Assembly (NCBI RefSeq): GCF_022179305.1
Contig: NZ_BPQP01000001.1
Location: forward strand, 46,218 to 110,217
Length of the DNA stretch: 64,000 nt
DNA from: Methylobacterium iners
GTDB lineage: Bacteria > Pseudomonadota > Alphaproteobacteria > Rhizobiales > Beijerinckiaceae
Direction: 5' to 3'
The translations under genes and the position numbers were made by a program. Within the stretch, counting starts at the first letter, position 1, and each line of letters begins with the position of its first letter. Positions 1 to 8,711 of this stretch are shown here, piece after piece. The notes under the pieces are model-generated. The model was given only the letters and a program-made list of their open reading frames with translations. It was not told the DNA's origin and did not search any database.

Positions 1-300
1 GGCGCCATCGATCCCGTCGTCTTCCAGCTCGCGATCTTCGTCCTCGCGATCTTCGTCGGCTACTACGTCGTCTGGTCGGTGACCCCGGCGCTGCACACGC
101 CTCTGATGTCGGTCACGAACGCGATCTCCTCCGTGATCATCGTCGGCGCGATCCTCGCGGCCGGCGTTCCGCTCATCGAGAAGGGCACGGGCTGGGCCCG
201 GTTCTTCGGGTTCATCGGCATCGTCTTCGCCAGCGTGAACATCTTCGGCGGCTTCCTCGTCACGCAACGCATGCTCGCCATGTACAAGAAGAAGGCTTGA
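1..300 (+). CDS. pntA: NAD(P) transhydrogenase, second part of alpha subunit (5' truncated by window)
   Basis: The frame is open from base 1 to TGA at 298-300, so the start lies outside the window. The visible 99 residues hold three hydrophobic helices and end in MYKKKA. This fits the small membrane part of the alpha subunit in bacteria where alpha is split in two. The protein helps form the proton channel of the inner-membrane transhydrogenase that makes NADPH from NADH using the proton gradient. The beta subunit gene follows 4 bases later, which supports the call and a shared operon. Confidence 0.88.
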   Translation, partial: GAIDPVVFQLAIFVLAIFVGYYVVWSVTPALHTPLMSVTNAISSVIIVGAILAAGVPLIEKGTGWARFFGFIGIVFASVNIFGGFLVTQRMLAMYKKKA

Positions 301-304
301 GACG

Positions 305-1705
305 ATGTCCGAGAACGTCTCATCCCTGCTCTACATCGTCGCCGGCATCCTGTTCATCATGGCGCTGCGGGGGCTCTCGCACCCGACGACGTCGCGGCAG
401 GGCAACCTCTACGGCATGGTCGGCATGGGCCTGGCCGTGCTCACCACCCTGATCGGCCATCCGCCGGCGGGGATCGGCGCCTGGTTCCTGGTGCTTCTCG
501 GGCTCGGGATCGGCGGCGGCTTGGGCGCCGTCATCGCCAAGCGCGTGCCGATGACGGCCATGCCCGAGCTCGTGGCGGCCTTCCACTCGCTGGTCGGCCT
601 CGCGGCCGTGGCCGGCGCGGCGGGCACGCTCTACGCCCCCCAGGCGGTCGGCATCCTTGAGAACGGGCACATCCATAAGGAATCGCTGTTCGAGATGGCG
701 CTCGGCGTCGCCATCGGCGCGATCACCTTCACGGGCTCGGTCATCGCCTTCGCCAAGCTCTCCGGGCGGATGTCGGGCAAGCCGATCATCCTGCCTCAGC
801 GCCACGCCATCAACATCGCGCTCGGCATCGCGCTCGTCGGCCTCATCGCCGTCTTCATCGGCACCGAGAGCAAGGCGCTGTTCTGGCTGATCGTGATCCT
901 GTCCTTCGTGCTCGGTGGGCTCCTCATCATCCCGATCGGCGGCGCCGACATGCCCGTCGTCGTCTCGATGCTGAACTCCTACTCGGGTTGGGCCGCGGCC
1001 GGCATCGGCTTCACCCTGGGCAACCTCGCGCTGATCATCACCGGCGCGCTCGTCGGCTCGTCCGGCGCGATCCTGTCCTACATCATGTGCAAGGCGATGA
1101 ACCGGTCGTTCATCTCGGTCATCCTCGGCGGCTTCGGCGGCGACAGTGCCGCCGCAGGAGCCGGTGGCGCTGTCGAGACCCGGCCGGTCAAGCAGGGTTC
1201 GGCGGACGATGCCGCCTACATCATGAAGAACGCCGAGCGCGTCATCATCGTGCCGGGCTACGGCATGGCGGTGGCCCAGGCTCAGCACAGCCTGCGCGAG
1301 ATGGCCGACCTTCTCAAGAAGGAGGGCGTGGATGTGAAATACGCTATCCACCCCGTGGCGGGCCGTATGCCCGGCCACATGAACGTGCTGCTGGCGGAAG
1401 CCAACGTGCCCTACGACGAGGTCTTCGAGCTCGAGGACATCAACGGCGAGTTCCCGCAGGCCGACGTCGCCTTCGTGATCGGCGCCAACGACGTCACCAA
1501 CCCGGCCGCCAAGACCGACAAGGCCTCGCCGATCTACGGCATGCCGATCCTCGACGTGGAGCGGGCCAAGACCGTGCTCTTCATCAAGCGCGGCATGGGC
1601 TCTGGCTATGCCGGCGTCGAGAACGAGGTCTTCTTCCGCGACAACACCATGATGCTGTTCGGCGACGCCAAGAAGGTCGTCGACTCGATCCTCAAGAACC
1701 TCTGA
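305..1705 (+). CDS. pntB: NAD(P) transhydrogenase beta subunit
   Basis: This 466-residue protein has an N-terminal half of about eight or nine hydrophobic helices. A soluble C-terminal NADP(H)-binding domain starts near residue 290, with VPGYGMAVAQAQH and later GANDVTNPAA. The length and order match full-length PntB. With the alpha subunit it couples proton entry to hydride transfer from NADH to NADP+. The start is 4 bases after the upstream stop, in one operon. The gene appears intact. Confidence 0.95.
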   Translation: MSENVSSLLYIVAGILFIMALRGLSHPTTSRQGNLYGMVGMGLAVLTTLIGHPPAGIGAWFLVLLGLGIGGGLGAVIAKRVPMTAMPELVAAFHSLVGLAAVAGAAGTLYAPQAVGILENGHIHKESLFEMALGVAIGAITFTGSVIAFAKLSGRMSGKPIILPQRHAINIALGIALVGLIAVFIGTESKALFWLIVILSFVLGGLLIIPIGGADMPVVVSMLNSYSGWAAAGIGFTLGNLALIITGALVGSSGAILSYIMCKAMNRSFISVILGGFGGDSAAAGAGGAVETRPVKQGSADDAAYIMKNAERVIIVPGYGMAVAQAQHSLREMADLLKKEGVDVKYAIHPVAGRMPGHMNVLLAEANVPYDEVFELEDINGEFPQADVAFVIGANDVTNPAAKTDKASPIYGMPILDVERAKTVLFIKRGMGSGYAGVENEVFFRDNTMMLFGDAKKVVDSILKNL

Positions 1706-1717
1706 GACTAATGCTCT

Positions 1718-1816
1718 CCTCCCCCTTGTGGGGAGGAGTTGGAGGTGGTTCCGCTAGCCTCCGCGCGAGGGTCACCCAGCCACCCCCACCCTCGGTCCCT
1801 CCCCACAAGGGGGAGG
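1718..1816. repeat. Intergenic inverted repeat, 19-bp arms (REP-like)
   Basis: Arms CCTCCCCCTTGTGGGGAGG (1718-1736) and CCTCCCCACAAGGGGGAGG (1798-1816) are perfect reverse complements about 60 bases apart. Each arm is itself nearly palindromic. They lie between pntB and recJ and could act as a transcript-end structure. Elements of this composition are often scattered through GC-rich alphaproteobacterial genomes, but whether this one is multi-copy cannot be seen here. Confidence 0.6.
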
Positions 1817-1882
1817 GAAGGTGCCTCGCCTGTCGCAATCGCGCAGCAGCCTCGTGGCGCCGATCAGGCTACACTCGCCCTC

Positions 1883-3682
1883 GTGTCAGCCACGCTCCTC
1901 GATTCCCCGCGCGCCTTCCTCGACGTGCAGCGCTCCATCCTCGGCCGCCCCTGGCGCGACCGTTGCGCGGATGCCGCGACCCAGGCCTACGCGGCCACGA
2001 TGACCCAGGCCCATGGTCTGCCGGACCTCCTGGCCCGGGTGCTCGCTGCCCGCGGCATCCGTCCGGGCGAGGCCGAGGCCTACCTGCGCCCGCGCTTGCG
2101 CGAGCTGATGCCGGACCCCGCCTGCCTCCTCGACATGGAGGCCGCCGCCGAGCGCCTGGCCCGTGCCGTCGAGACCCGCGAGACCGTCGCGATCTTCGGC
2201 GATTACGACGTCGACGGCGCCGCCAGCGCCGCGCTCCTGGCCGGGCATCTGCGGGCGCTGGACGTGCCCGTGCATGTCCACATCCCCGACCGGATCACGG
2301 AGGGCTACGGGCCCAACGTCGCGGCCGTGACGGCCTTGGCGGGCGAGGGCGCGACCCTCCTCGTCACCGTCGATTGCGGGACGGCCGGGCATGAGCCGCT
2401 GGCGCACGCGGCGGCGCTCGGCCTCGACACCATCGTGCTCGACCATCACGGCGCGCCCGAGGCCCTGCCCATCGCCCGGGCGATCGTGAATCCGAACCGC
2501 CTCGACGACCTCTCGGGCCTCGGCCATCTCTGCGCGGCGGGCGTCGTCTTCCTCACCCTCGTCGCACTGAACCGCCGCCTGCGCGCACGAGGGCGGCTGG
2601 ACCTCCCTGAATTGACCGGCGCCCTCGACCTCGTTGCGCTCGCCACCGTGGCCGACGTGGTGCCGCTCGTCGGCCTGAACCGCGCCTTCGTCGTCCAGGG
2701 CCTCACCGTGATGCGGGCGCGGGGCCGCAAGGGGCTGGCCGCCCTCCTCGACGCCGCATCCTTGAGCGAGCCGCCGGAGGCGTGGCACCTCGGCTATCTC
2801 GTCGGCCCGCGCATCAATGCCGGCGGCCGTATCGGCGACGCCGCTCTCGGTGCCCGCCTCCTCGGCACGGAGGATCCGGCGGAGGCAGCGCGGATCGCGG
2901 CCGAGCTCGACCGGCTCAATCGCGAGCGCCAGGTCATCGAGGCGGAGGCGGTCGCCGAGGCCGAGGCGGCGATGGATCGCGAGCTCGCGGGAGACCCGGA
3001 TCGCCCGGTCCTGGTTGCAGGCTCCGGCGACTGGCACCCCGGGATCGTCGGACTCATCGCGGCCCGGCTCAAGGAGCGGTTCCGCCGTCCTGCCTTCGCC
3101 TTCGCCCTGCGGCCGGACGGCAGCGCCGTCGGCTCCGGGCGCTCGATTCCGGGTGCCGATATCGGCCGAGCCGTCCGCGAGGCGGTCGCGGCCGGCCTCA
3201 TTGCCAAGGGGGGCGGCCATGCCATGGCCGCGGGCGCCACCCTCGCCGGCATCGACCTCGCGCGGTTCGGCGAGGACATGGCGCACAGGCTGGCGGATGA
3301 CGTCGCCCGGGCCACTGCCGTGGAGGCCCTCCTCATCGACGGGACGGTCAATGCCGGTGGCGCGACGGCCGAGATGGTGCGCCTCATCCAGCGCGCCGGT
3401 CCCTTCGGCCAGGGCGCGCCCGAGCCCGTCTTCGCCTTGCCCCGCCACCGCATCGCCGATGCCCGGATCGTCGGCAACGGCCATGTCAGCGCCAAGCTGC
3501 GCAGCCGCGACGGGCAGGTTCTCGCCGCCATCGCCTTCCGCTCGGCCGAAGGTCCGGTCGGTCGGGCGCTCCTGAGCGGGATCGGGCGCGATTTCCATGT
3601 CGCCGGCACCCTCAGCTGCGACAGCTGGCGCGGCAGCGAGCGGGCGCAGCTCCGCATCGGGGACCTCGCGCCCTGCGACTGA
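1883..3682 (+). CDS. recJ: Single-stranded-DNA-specific exonuclease RecJ
   Basis: RecJ is a 5'-3' single-strand exonuclease of the DHH family used in recombinational and mismatch repair. The DHH domain shows DYDVDGAASAALL, then a DCGT motif and DHHGAPE; further on are RINAGGRIGDA and, in the DHHA1 domain, GGGHAMAAG. I chose the GTG at 1883, giving 599 residues, because the frame upstream to 1739 runs through the inverted repeat and is not protein-like. All metal-binding motifs are present. Confidence 0.92.
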   Translation: MSATLLDSPRAFLDVQRSILGRPWRDRCADAATQAYAATMTQAHGLPDLLARVLAARGIRPGEAEAYLRPRLRELMPDPACLLDMEAAAERLARAVETRETVAIFGDYDVDGAASAALLAGHLRALDVPVHVHIPDRITEGYGPNVAAVTALAGEGATLLVTVDCGTAGHEPLAHAAALGLDTIVLDHHGAPEALPIARAIVNPNRLDDLSGLGHLCAAGVVFLTLVALNRRLRARGRLDLPELTGALDLVALATVADVVPLVGLNRAFVVQGLTVMRARGRKGLAALLDAASLSEPPEAWHLGYLVGPRINAGGRIGDAALGARLLGTEDPAEAARIAAELDRLNRERQVIEAEAVAEAEAAMDRELAGDPDRPVLVAGSGDWHPGIVGLIAARLKERFRRPAFAFALRPDGSAVGSGRSIPGADIGRAVREAVAAGLIAKGGGHAMAAGATLAGIDLARFGEDMAHRLADDVARATAVEALLIDGTVNAGGATAEMVRLIQRAGPFGQGAPEPVFALPRHRIADARIVGNGHVSAKLRSRDGQVLAAIAFRSAEGPVGRALLSGIGRDFHVAGTLSCDSWRGSERAQLRIGDLAPCD

Positions 3683-3707
3683 TCGGGGGCCGAACGCGAT
3701 CTTCCGG

Positions 3708-3736
3708 TTGACAGCCCCCGGCCCCGATCCTAAACC
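3708..3736 (+). promoter_or_regulatory. Promoter of tRNA-Asp
   Basis: TTGACA (3708-3713) and TAAACC (3731-3736) are separated by 17 bases and lie 33 bases upstream of the tRNA. The spacing is standard for the housekeeping sigma factor. Confidence 0.65.
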
Positions 3737-3768
3737 CCGGCCCACACCGCGTTTGCGCGGAACGCCAC

Positions 3769-3845
3769 GCGGGCGTAGCTCAGTTGGTTAGAGTGCCGGC
3801 CTGTCACGCCGGAGGTCGCGGGTTCGAGCCCCGTCGCCCGCGCCA
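3769..3845 (+). tRNA. tRNA-Asp(GTC)
   Basis: A 77-base cloverleaf with acceptor strands GCGGGCG and CGCCCGC, a D arm, the anticodon loop CTGTCAC reading GTC, a variable loop and a T arm with GGTTCGAGCC. CCA is encoded at 3843-3845. Alphaproteobacteria often place this tRNA next to tRNA-Val near lon; here mobile DNA separates the two. Confidence 0.97.
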
Positions 3846-3979
3846 CGGTTCAATCCGTCTTACTTTCCGCAAAACTTGGCCGCCGAAACAAAAGGGTGGG
3901 CTTTCTTGTTGCCTTGCCGGCGCAGGAGGCGGCACCCCGGACGGGCCCGCTGTTCGCGTCGACCTTGCGAGGGCGCGGG

Positions 3980-4195
3980 ATGAGCGGCTTCTACTTCCTG
4001 TACTTCACGGTTTGCATGGCGAGTTCGCCCGACACCTGCGAGGCGCGCCGTCTGGCCCTCGACGTGCTGGACGCCAATGGCTGCATCCACGTCGCCCAGC
4101 CGCAGCTTGCGCGCTGGATCGGGGATCATCCCGAGTATCGCATCGCCGCCTGGCGCTGCGGCTCGCCCCCGCGGGACCGGGGCACGCGGATCTGA
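3980..4195 (+). CDS. Small protein of unknown function (71 aa)
   Basis: I do not recognise this protein. The start is ATG 3980, after GAGGGCGCGGG; the frame is open further upstream but that part looks non-coding. It has a short hydrophobic beginning (FYFLYFTVCM), several cysteines and a charged C-terminal half. It is read toward the CAP-domain lipoprotein gene downstream. The coding call is moderate only. Confidence 0.5.
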   Translation: MSGFYFLYFTVCMASSPDTCEARRLALDVLDANGCIHVAQPQLARWIGDHPEYRIAAWRCGSPPRDRGTRI

Positions 4196-4315
4196 GCGTT
4201 GCCTGGCGGGCACAGCGGTTCACCGGCTTATCGCGACGTGAAGTGATGCCGCGTTTTCGCCGCATCGGGCCGGGATGGCGTGAGGATCGCCATCCTGAAA
4301 CCCAAGCTCGCACCG

Positions 4316-4822
4316 ATGTCGCCATCCCGCCCGCGCCGCACCTTGCCCCTCCTCGCCGTCGCGCTGACGCTCCTCGCGCTCGCAGGCTGCGGCGCCCCGA
4401 CGATCCTGAGCGAGGCGGACCTGCCGACGAGCCCCGTCGTCCTCGACGAGCAGGCTGCCGCCGCGGCGATCTCCCGCTACCGCGCCCAGCACGGGCTCGG
4501 CCCCGTCATCCTCGATCCGAGCCTCGTCCGGGCCGCCTCCTATCAGGCGCGCTCGAACGCGCAGGCCGGCCGGCTCAGCCACGAGATCGGCGGCACCTTC
4601 AACGCACGCATGGCGGAGGCGGGCTACGGCAGGGTCCACGGCTCGGAAAATCTCGGTGCCGGCGCCAGCACCTTCGACGAGGCCCTGGCGCGCTGGAAGG
4701 CCTCGCCGGAGCACAACAAGAACATGCTCATCCCGCAGCTGAAGCGGGTCGGCATCGCCCGCGTCGATGCGCCGGGCTCGCGCTACAAGCGGTTCTGGGC
4801 GCTGATGATGGCGGGCGGCTGA
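4316..4822 (+). CDS. CAP-domain (SCP-like) lipoprotein
   Basis: From ATG 4316 the 168-residue product begins with a basic stretch, a hydrophobic core (LPLLAVALTLLALAG) and a lipobox-type LAGC. It is therefore probably lipidated and held at a membrane. The rest is a CAP/SCP-like fold: YRAQHGLGPV, LVRAASYQARSNAQAGRLSH, the GSENLGAG motif and HNKNMLIP, with the conserved His and Glu visible. Bacterial CAP proteins are secreted; their functions are mostly unknown. An ATG 36 bases upstream is possible but would precede the signal peptide with extra residues. Confidence 0.8.
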   Translation: MSPSRPRRTLPLLAVALTLLALAGCGAPTILSEADLPTSPVVLDEQAAAAAISRYRAQHGLGPVILDPSLVRAASYQARSNAQAGRLSHEIGGTFNARMAEAGYGRVHGSENLGAGASTFDEALARWKASPEHNKNMLIPQLKRVGIARVDAPGSRYKRFWALMMAGG

Positions 4823-4894
4823 GGGGCTCGCCTGGACGAGGTCCCGGGGATCGGACCGCCTCGGACGTCAGTGTCCGGAAGCTTTGAGTTCCAC

Positions 4895-5119
4895 TCAGGT
4901 CCGGACGGGGCCGGACCCTCCCATCCTTCCGGGCCTGAGGTGCAGGAAGCTGCGCTCTCCCACCGCGGCCTCGGCGACCTGATCGATGGCGTCCAGAAGG
5001 TCGGCGACCCGCTTGGGTTTGGCCTTCTCCACAAGCGGATCGACATGAACCCGGCGCGTCTCCGTGCGGCCGGCGATGAGTTGAGCCTCGCTCAGGCGAT
5101 CGAAATCACGTTTCGGCAT
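4895..5119 (-). CDS. Hypothetical protein (74 aa)
   Basis: A charged, mainly helical protein beginning MPKRDFDRLSEAQLI, with GGAGAG just upstream of the ATG at 5119. I do not recognise a family. It lies alone between the CAP lipoprotein gene and another small leftward gene. Codon usage is like the host genes. Confidence 0.5.
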   Translation of the reverse strand: MPKRDFDRLSEAQLIAGRTETRRVHVDPLVEKAKPKRVADLLDAIDQVAEAAVGERSFLHLRPGRMGGSGPVRT

Positions 5120-5186
5120 GGCCTCTCCTTGTAGGGAAACATACCCAGAACGTGGTTAACGATCGGTTACCGAGACGAGGCCCCGC

Positions 5187-5390
5187 TCAGCGGTCCCCCG
5201 CGCCCGAGAGAAGCTTCTCGATCTGAGCGAGGCCGTTCTCTCGGGCCTTGGACTCCGTCGGGTGGTTGCGGTCCGAACGCTGCACGAGCTTGCCGTTCTT
5301 CCGGATCGCCCAATGGTAGAGACCCCCGGGCGCGCTCGGCGCCAGAAGCTCGAGAGTGTAGGGATAGGTGTTCGTCATTGTATCGCTCAT
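5187..5390 (-). CDS. Small hypothetical protein (67 aa)
   Basis: From ATG 5390 the product is MSDTMTNTYPYTLELL followed by HWAIRKNGKLVQRSDR. This is compatible with a small mixed alpha/beta protein. The frame extends further upstream but overlaps the tRNA-Val scar region, so the internal ATG preceded by GGGCGGG is preferred. Family unknown. It is probably the last host gene before the mobile region. Confidence 0.55.
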   Translation of the reverse strand: MSDTMTNTYPYTLELLAPSAPGGLYHWAIRKNGKLVQRSDRNHPTESKARENGLAQIEKLLSGAGDR

Positions 5391-5502
5391 CCCGCCCTTA
5401 TGCCACGAGCGGGCAGCCATGGCCAAGGCCCCGTCACGCAGGCGATTTCGCGCTGGGGCACGCAGCCGCACATGGCTCCTGCACTGGAGGGCCTATTGGG
5501 CC

Positions 5503-5539
5503 GACGGGCTCGAACCGCCGACCCGCTCCGTGTAAAAGA
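5503..5539. repeat. Degenerate tRNA-Val 3' fragment (old att scar)
   Basis: These 37 bases match the prophage attL/attR core with one mismatch (G for T) inside the tRNA part. They share the extra A and following AGA with attL rather than with the intact tRNA. They mark an earlier integration at the same tRNA-Val gene and, with attL, bracket 3 kb of accessory DNA. Confidence 0.8.
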
Positions 5540-5639
5540 AGCCTTGTAACGACAGGGACGTCGGGAGTGCACCTAGAGCGATCATCTCGCTCTAGTACCC
5601 TGTCACGGGTTGATGCAGGATGGGGCAAGAGGGAGCGTG

Positions 5640-6126
5640 TGTTGCACGCTCTGCACCCCGAACTGCGCCCTGGGCATGATGGCGGGCACTGGCCGAGAGC
5701 TTCTTGTAGCTCATCATCCGCAGAACCCGGCTCAACGTCCGCTCGGAAACCGAGACGCTGGGACCCTCGAACAGGATCTGAGCCAGATCGACCAGCCGCC
5801 AGCGCAACACTCCTTGCGCCGCCGGTATCGGCCCTTGCTCGACGAGAGCACGCAGCACCTCGCACTGCTCGGCATTCAGACGCGGGCGCGAAACGGGGCC
5901 TTGCCGCCGATCAACGTCCGCGCCGTTGGCGTCGAAAGCTAGGACCTAGTCCCGCACCGTCCGCAGTCCACCCCCGCCCAGCGCGGCAGCTTCCGCGCGT
6001 GAGCTGCCCGTGTAGATCGCAGACAAGGCAAGCAGGCGGCGAGTCCGATTCGGTCGCGCGAGCATTTTGCAGCGCCCGCAGGACCCCTGCATCGACGTCC
6101 GATCGCAACGGTGCGGGAGCGGCCAT
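5640..6126 (-). pseudogene. IS630-family transposase remnant, N-terminal half
   Basis: Reading leftward from the ATG at 6126 gives MAAPAPLRSDVDAGVLRAL. Then, across frame breaks, come an HTH-like segment, the linker PRLNAEQCEVLRALVEQGP, and RWRLVDLAQILF with SYKKLSASARHHAQ. This is the usual order of the N-terminal half of IS630-type transposases. Several shifts and a stop interrupt it and no DDE catalytic part follows. It is dead. Confidence 0.75.
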
Positions 6127-6351
6127 ACTACCTTCCTCAGGCTTCAAACCCGAGGACTGGAAGACAGCCTGTGCCCCATCGCTAACCCAGCGTGCGTCCT
6201 ACTCAACGAGGCTTGGTACCAGCTCAAACGAAAAACGCTGTGATGATCCTCCGGCCGCAGCTCTAAACTCGCCGTTAACCTTCATCAGTAATTTCGGATC
6301 ATTAGTGGCTTGGCGCGGGCTGTACCTGCCGCCGCTCATGGATGGCAAATT

Positions 6352-7209
6352 ATGCGGCTGATCATCGGCGCAATAATCGTCTTCGCCTGCGTCTTCGGCA
6401 GCTACGCGGCAATGGGCGGCCACCTGCATGTTCTTTGGCAGCCGTGGGAGTTTGTCATCATCCTCGGTGCAGCGATCGGTGCCTTCATCATCGCCAACAC
6501 CGGGCCGGTGCTCAAGGCCGTGCCCGCCATGCTGGGCATGCTCATGAAGGGTCCAAGATATAAGCAGCAATGCTATGTCGAGCTGCTGGGGATGCAGTAT
6601 TCGCTGTACAAACTCGTGAAGCAGAAGGGTTTGATGGCGCTCGAACCGCACATTGAAAATCCGAGCGAGTCGACCCTGTTCAACGCCTTTCCGACCTTTG
6701 CGGCGAACCATCACGCGGTTGAGTTCGTCTGCGATTACATGCGCATGGTGACGATGGGCGTCGACAACCCCTACGAGATAGAAGCTCTCATGGATGCGGA
6801 ACTGGAGACGCACCACCAGGAGCAGGCGCGTGTCGTTTCGTCCATGCAGGCACTCGCCGACGGTACGCCGGCGCTCGGCATCGTCGCCGCCGTGCTCGGC
6901 GTGATCAAGACGATGGGGGCGATCAAAGAGCCGCCTGAGGTGCTGGGACATCTCATCGGCGGCGCGCTTGTAGGCACCTTCTTCGGCGTCTTCATCGCCT
7001 ATGGCTTTTTCGGGCCCATGGCGCAGTCGCTCAAGAGCCTCTTCGAGGCCGAATCCAAGTATTACACGTCACTCAGGGCGGGTCTCCTCGCCCACATCGC
7101 CGGCCAGCCGCCGGTGATGGCGGTAGAATTTGCCCGCAAGGCTCTGATGAGCGACGTCCGCCCGACCTTCGACGAAGTGGAGACGGCAACCGCCGCTCTG
7201 CCCGCCTAG
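6352..7209 (+). CDS. motA: Flagellar motor stator protein MotA
   Basis: MotA forms the proton-driven stator with MotB and turns the flagellar rotor. The 285-residue product from ATG 6352 starts MRLIIGAIIVFACVFGSYA and has four membrane helices: two at the N-terminus and two near residues 160-220 (GTPALGIVAAVLGVIKTMGAI, LIGGALVGTFFGVFIAYGFFG). A cytoplasmic loop lies between them. An upstream in-frame ATG at 6310 would add an unlikely 14 residues. motB follows after 28 bases. Both genes sit between IS630 remnants, so this copy may be accessory. Confidence 0.92.
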   Translation: MRLIIGAIIVFACVFGSYAAMGGHLHVLWQPWEFVIILGAAIGAFIIANTGPVLKAVPAMLGMLMKGPRYKQQCYVELLGMQYSLYKLVKQKGLMALEPHIENPSESTLFNAFPTFAANHHAVEFVCDYMRMVTMGVDNPYEIEALMDAELETHHQEQARVVSSMQALADGTPALGIVAAVLGVIKTMGAIKEPPEVLGHLIGGALVGTFFGVFIAYGFFGPMAQSLKSLFEAESKYYTSLRAGLLAHIAGQPPVMAVEFARKALMSDVRPTFDEVETATAALPA

Positions 7210-7237
7210 ATCTGACGCAATCTCGAGCAAGGACTCG

Positions 7238-8110
7238 ATGGCTATGGCCCTCAGGCCGATCATCGTCAAAAAGGTCAAGAAGGCCGCTCACGAACACCAC
7301 GGCGGGGCCTGGAAGATCGCCTATGCGGATTTCGTGACCGCCATGATGGCGTTCTTCCTGCTGATGTGGCTGATCAGCATGACGACGCAGGAGCAGAAGA
7401 ACGGTTTGGCGGAATACTTCGCGCCGGCGGCTTTGAGCCCTGCAACCAGTGGCGCTGGCGGAATGCTGTACGGCACCGCCCTGGATACTTCAGGCAACAA
7501 GTCGTCCACGCCGCGCGACGCAGCGAGGGGAGTTGCTGAGCAGGCAGACCGAGCGCGCCCGACCAGTCCGGGTCAGCCCAGCGATTTCGATGCCAGCCGC
7601 CCGGCCGCCGGCGCGCAGGCCAACCACAGCGCCATAGCTAGCCTCCGGCAGGCAATACAGGACATGCCCGAAATTGCCGAGCTGTCGCGCAACATCCGGA
7701 TCGAGCCGACCAATGAGGGCGTGAACGTCTCCCTCGTGGACGAGGACGGCAGCTCGATGTTCCCCGAAGGCTCGAGCCGGCCGAACGACCGCACCCGCCG
7801 CCTGCTGGAGCGCCTGGCGCCGGTGATCCGCAAGATGCCGAACCGCGTCGCGGTCACGGGCTACACCGCCACGCCGCGGCCCGGCACGCGCCCGCCGGCC
7901 CCGCCCTGGGAGCTCTCGGCCAACCGGGCGATCAGCGTGCGCGAGACCCTGGCGGGCAGCGGCGTCCCCGACGACCGCTTCGCCTCGGTCACCGGCAAGG
8001 CCGACACCGAGCCGATGTTTCCCGACAACCCCTACCTCGCGCCGAACCGACGGGTGACGATCACTCTGCTCAATGCGAGCCTGCCGGTACCTCCCAACCT
8101 TTTTCGCTGA
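7238..8110 (+). CDS. motB: Flagellar motor stator protein MotB
   Basis: The 290-residue product has the MotB plug and membrane segment YADFVTAMMAFFLLMWL. The Asp in YADF, residue 31, is the expected proton-carrying residue. A linker of about 100 residues rich in Pro, Ala and Ser leads to a C-terminal OmpA-like peptidoglycan-binding domain (VNVSLVDEDGSSMF; NRVAVTGYTATPR; LSANRAISVRETL; NRRVTITLL). It pairs with motA just upstream. No defect is visible. Confidence 0.92.
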   Translation: MAMALRPIIVKKVKKAAHEHHGGAWKIAYADFVTAMMAFFLLMWLISMTTQEQKNGLAEYFAPAALSPATSGAGGMLYGTALDTSGNKSSTPRDAARGVAEQADRARPTSPGQPSDFDASRPAAGAQANHSAIASLRQAIQDMPEIAELSRNIRIEPTNEGVNVSLVDEDGSSMFPEGSSRPNDRTRRLLERLAPVIRKMPNRVAVTGYTATPRPGTRPPAPPWELSANRAISVRETLAGSGVPDDRFASVTGKADTEPMFPDNPYLAPNRRVTITLLNASLPVPPNLFR

Positions 8111-8168
8111 CGACAAGGCGCCTTAGAGTCCGTTCGAAATCGAGATCCGTGCGCGCGGCTTCTTGGGC

Positions 8169-8420
8169 TGTGTCGAGGGGGTGGGGTTCAGGAGGGGCTG
8201 CAGGCTGAAGCACGGATCGCTCTGGACGAGGAGCGAAGCATTGGGCGTCCGCCAAGCTTCCTTTGATCGGGTGCTGGTGCTCGAACTCATCGCCGGCGAC
8301 ATCGTCGTCATGGACAACCTCGGCAGCCACAAGTGTCCGGCCGTGCGGGTGGCGATCGAAGCCACAAGCTCCCGCCTTACAGCCCCGACTTCAATCCTCA
8401 CGTTTTGCGGCGGTGACGCC
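8169..8420 (+). pseudogene. IS630-family transposase remnant, DDE region
   Basis: The rightward frame holds FDRVLVLELIAGDIVVMDNL followed by GSHK. This is the strand around the second catalytic Asp of IS630-type transposases. It then decays where the usual PPYSPDLNPIE should follow. With the leftward N-terminal remnant at 5640-6126 it shows that the motAB segment is flanked by IS630 debris in opposite orientation. Confidence 0.7.
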
Positions 8421-8547
8421 GGGTGAGGGCTCCAGTGCTTACAATCCCTACGTGCTTCACTCAAGATGGGATGCACCCCCAGTGCGCCTCCACTGATGAT
8501 CCCGGCGTGCAGTTCAAACTGAGACCGAGGCTAAGCTGTTGAAAATC

Positions 8548-8592
8548 CGGTGGGCGGTGACGGGCTCGAACCGCCGACCCTCTCCGTGTAAA
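8548..8592. other. Prophage attL core (displaced tRNA-Val 3' end)
   Basis: These 45 bases are identical to 63212-63256. They cover the 3' end of tRNA-Val from the terminal CCG to the anticodon loop. To the right of the core the sequence no longer follows the tRNA, as expected where the phage attachment site joins the host. Confidence 0.92.
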
Positions 8593-8648
8593 AGAGATGT
8601 CCTACTCGGGCGCGCTCCCGATCCTCTTCGTGAAACCTTGGGATCGGC

Positions 8649-8696
8649 GGGGTTTTCCAGGGATTTTCGGGGTTCAACCCGGGGGATATCTGGGGG
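8649..8696. promoter_or_regulatory. Possible integrase arm sites near attL
   Basis: GGGGTTTTCC (8649-8658) resembles GGGGTTTCC at 63117-63125, and TATCTGGG (about 8687-8694) is the reverse complement of CCCAGATA at 63147-63154. Both pairs lie about 60-110 bases inside the att cores. Tyrosine integrases bind arm sites in such places. The match is short, so this is a weak call. Confidence 0.25.
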
Positions 8697-8711
8697 CGGT
8701 TGCCGTCCTGT

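Noticed and set aside
320-1378. 352-residue leftward frame opposite pntB
   Set aside because: Antisense to conserved PntB, with Asp/Arg/His-rich low-complexity sequence.
988-2394. 468-residue rightward frame spanning pntB and recJ
   Set aside because: Out of frame with both conserved genes and Arg-rich; it runs through the intergenic inverted repeat.
1886-3745. 619-residue leftward frame opposite recJ
   Set aside because: It is antisense to a clearly conserved RecJ and has the Arg/Gly/Ala-rich composition usual for shadow frames in high-GC DNA.
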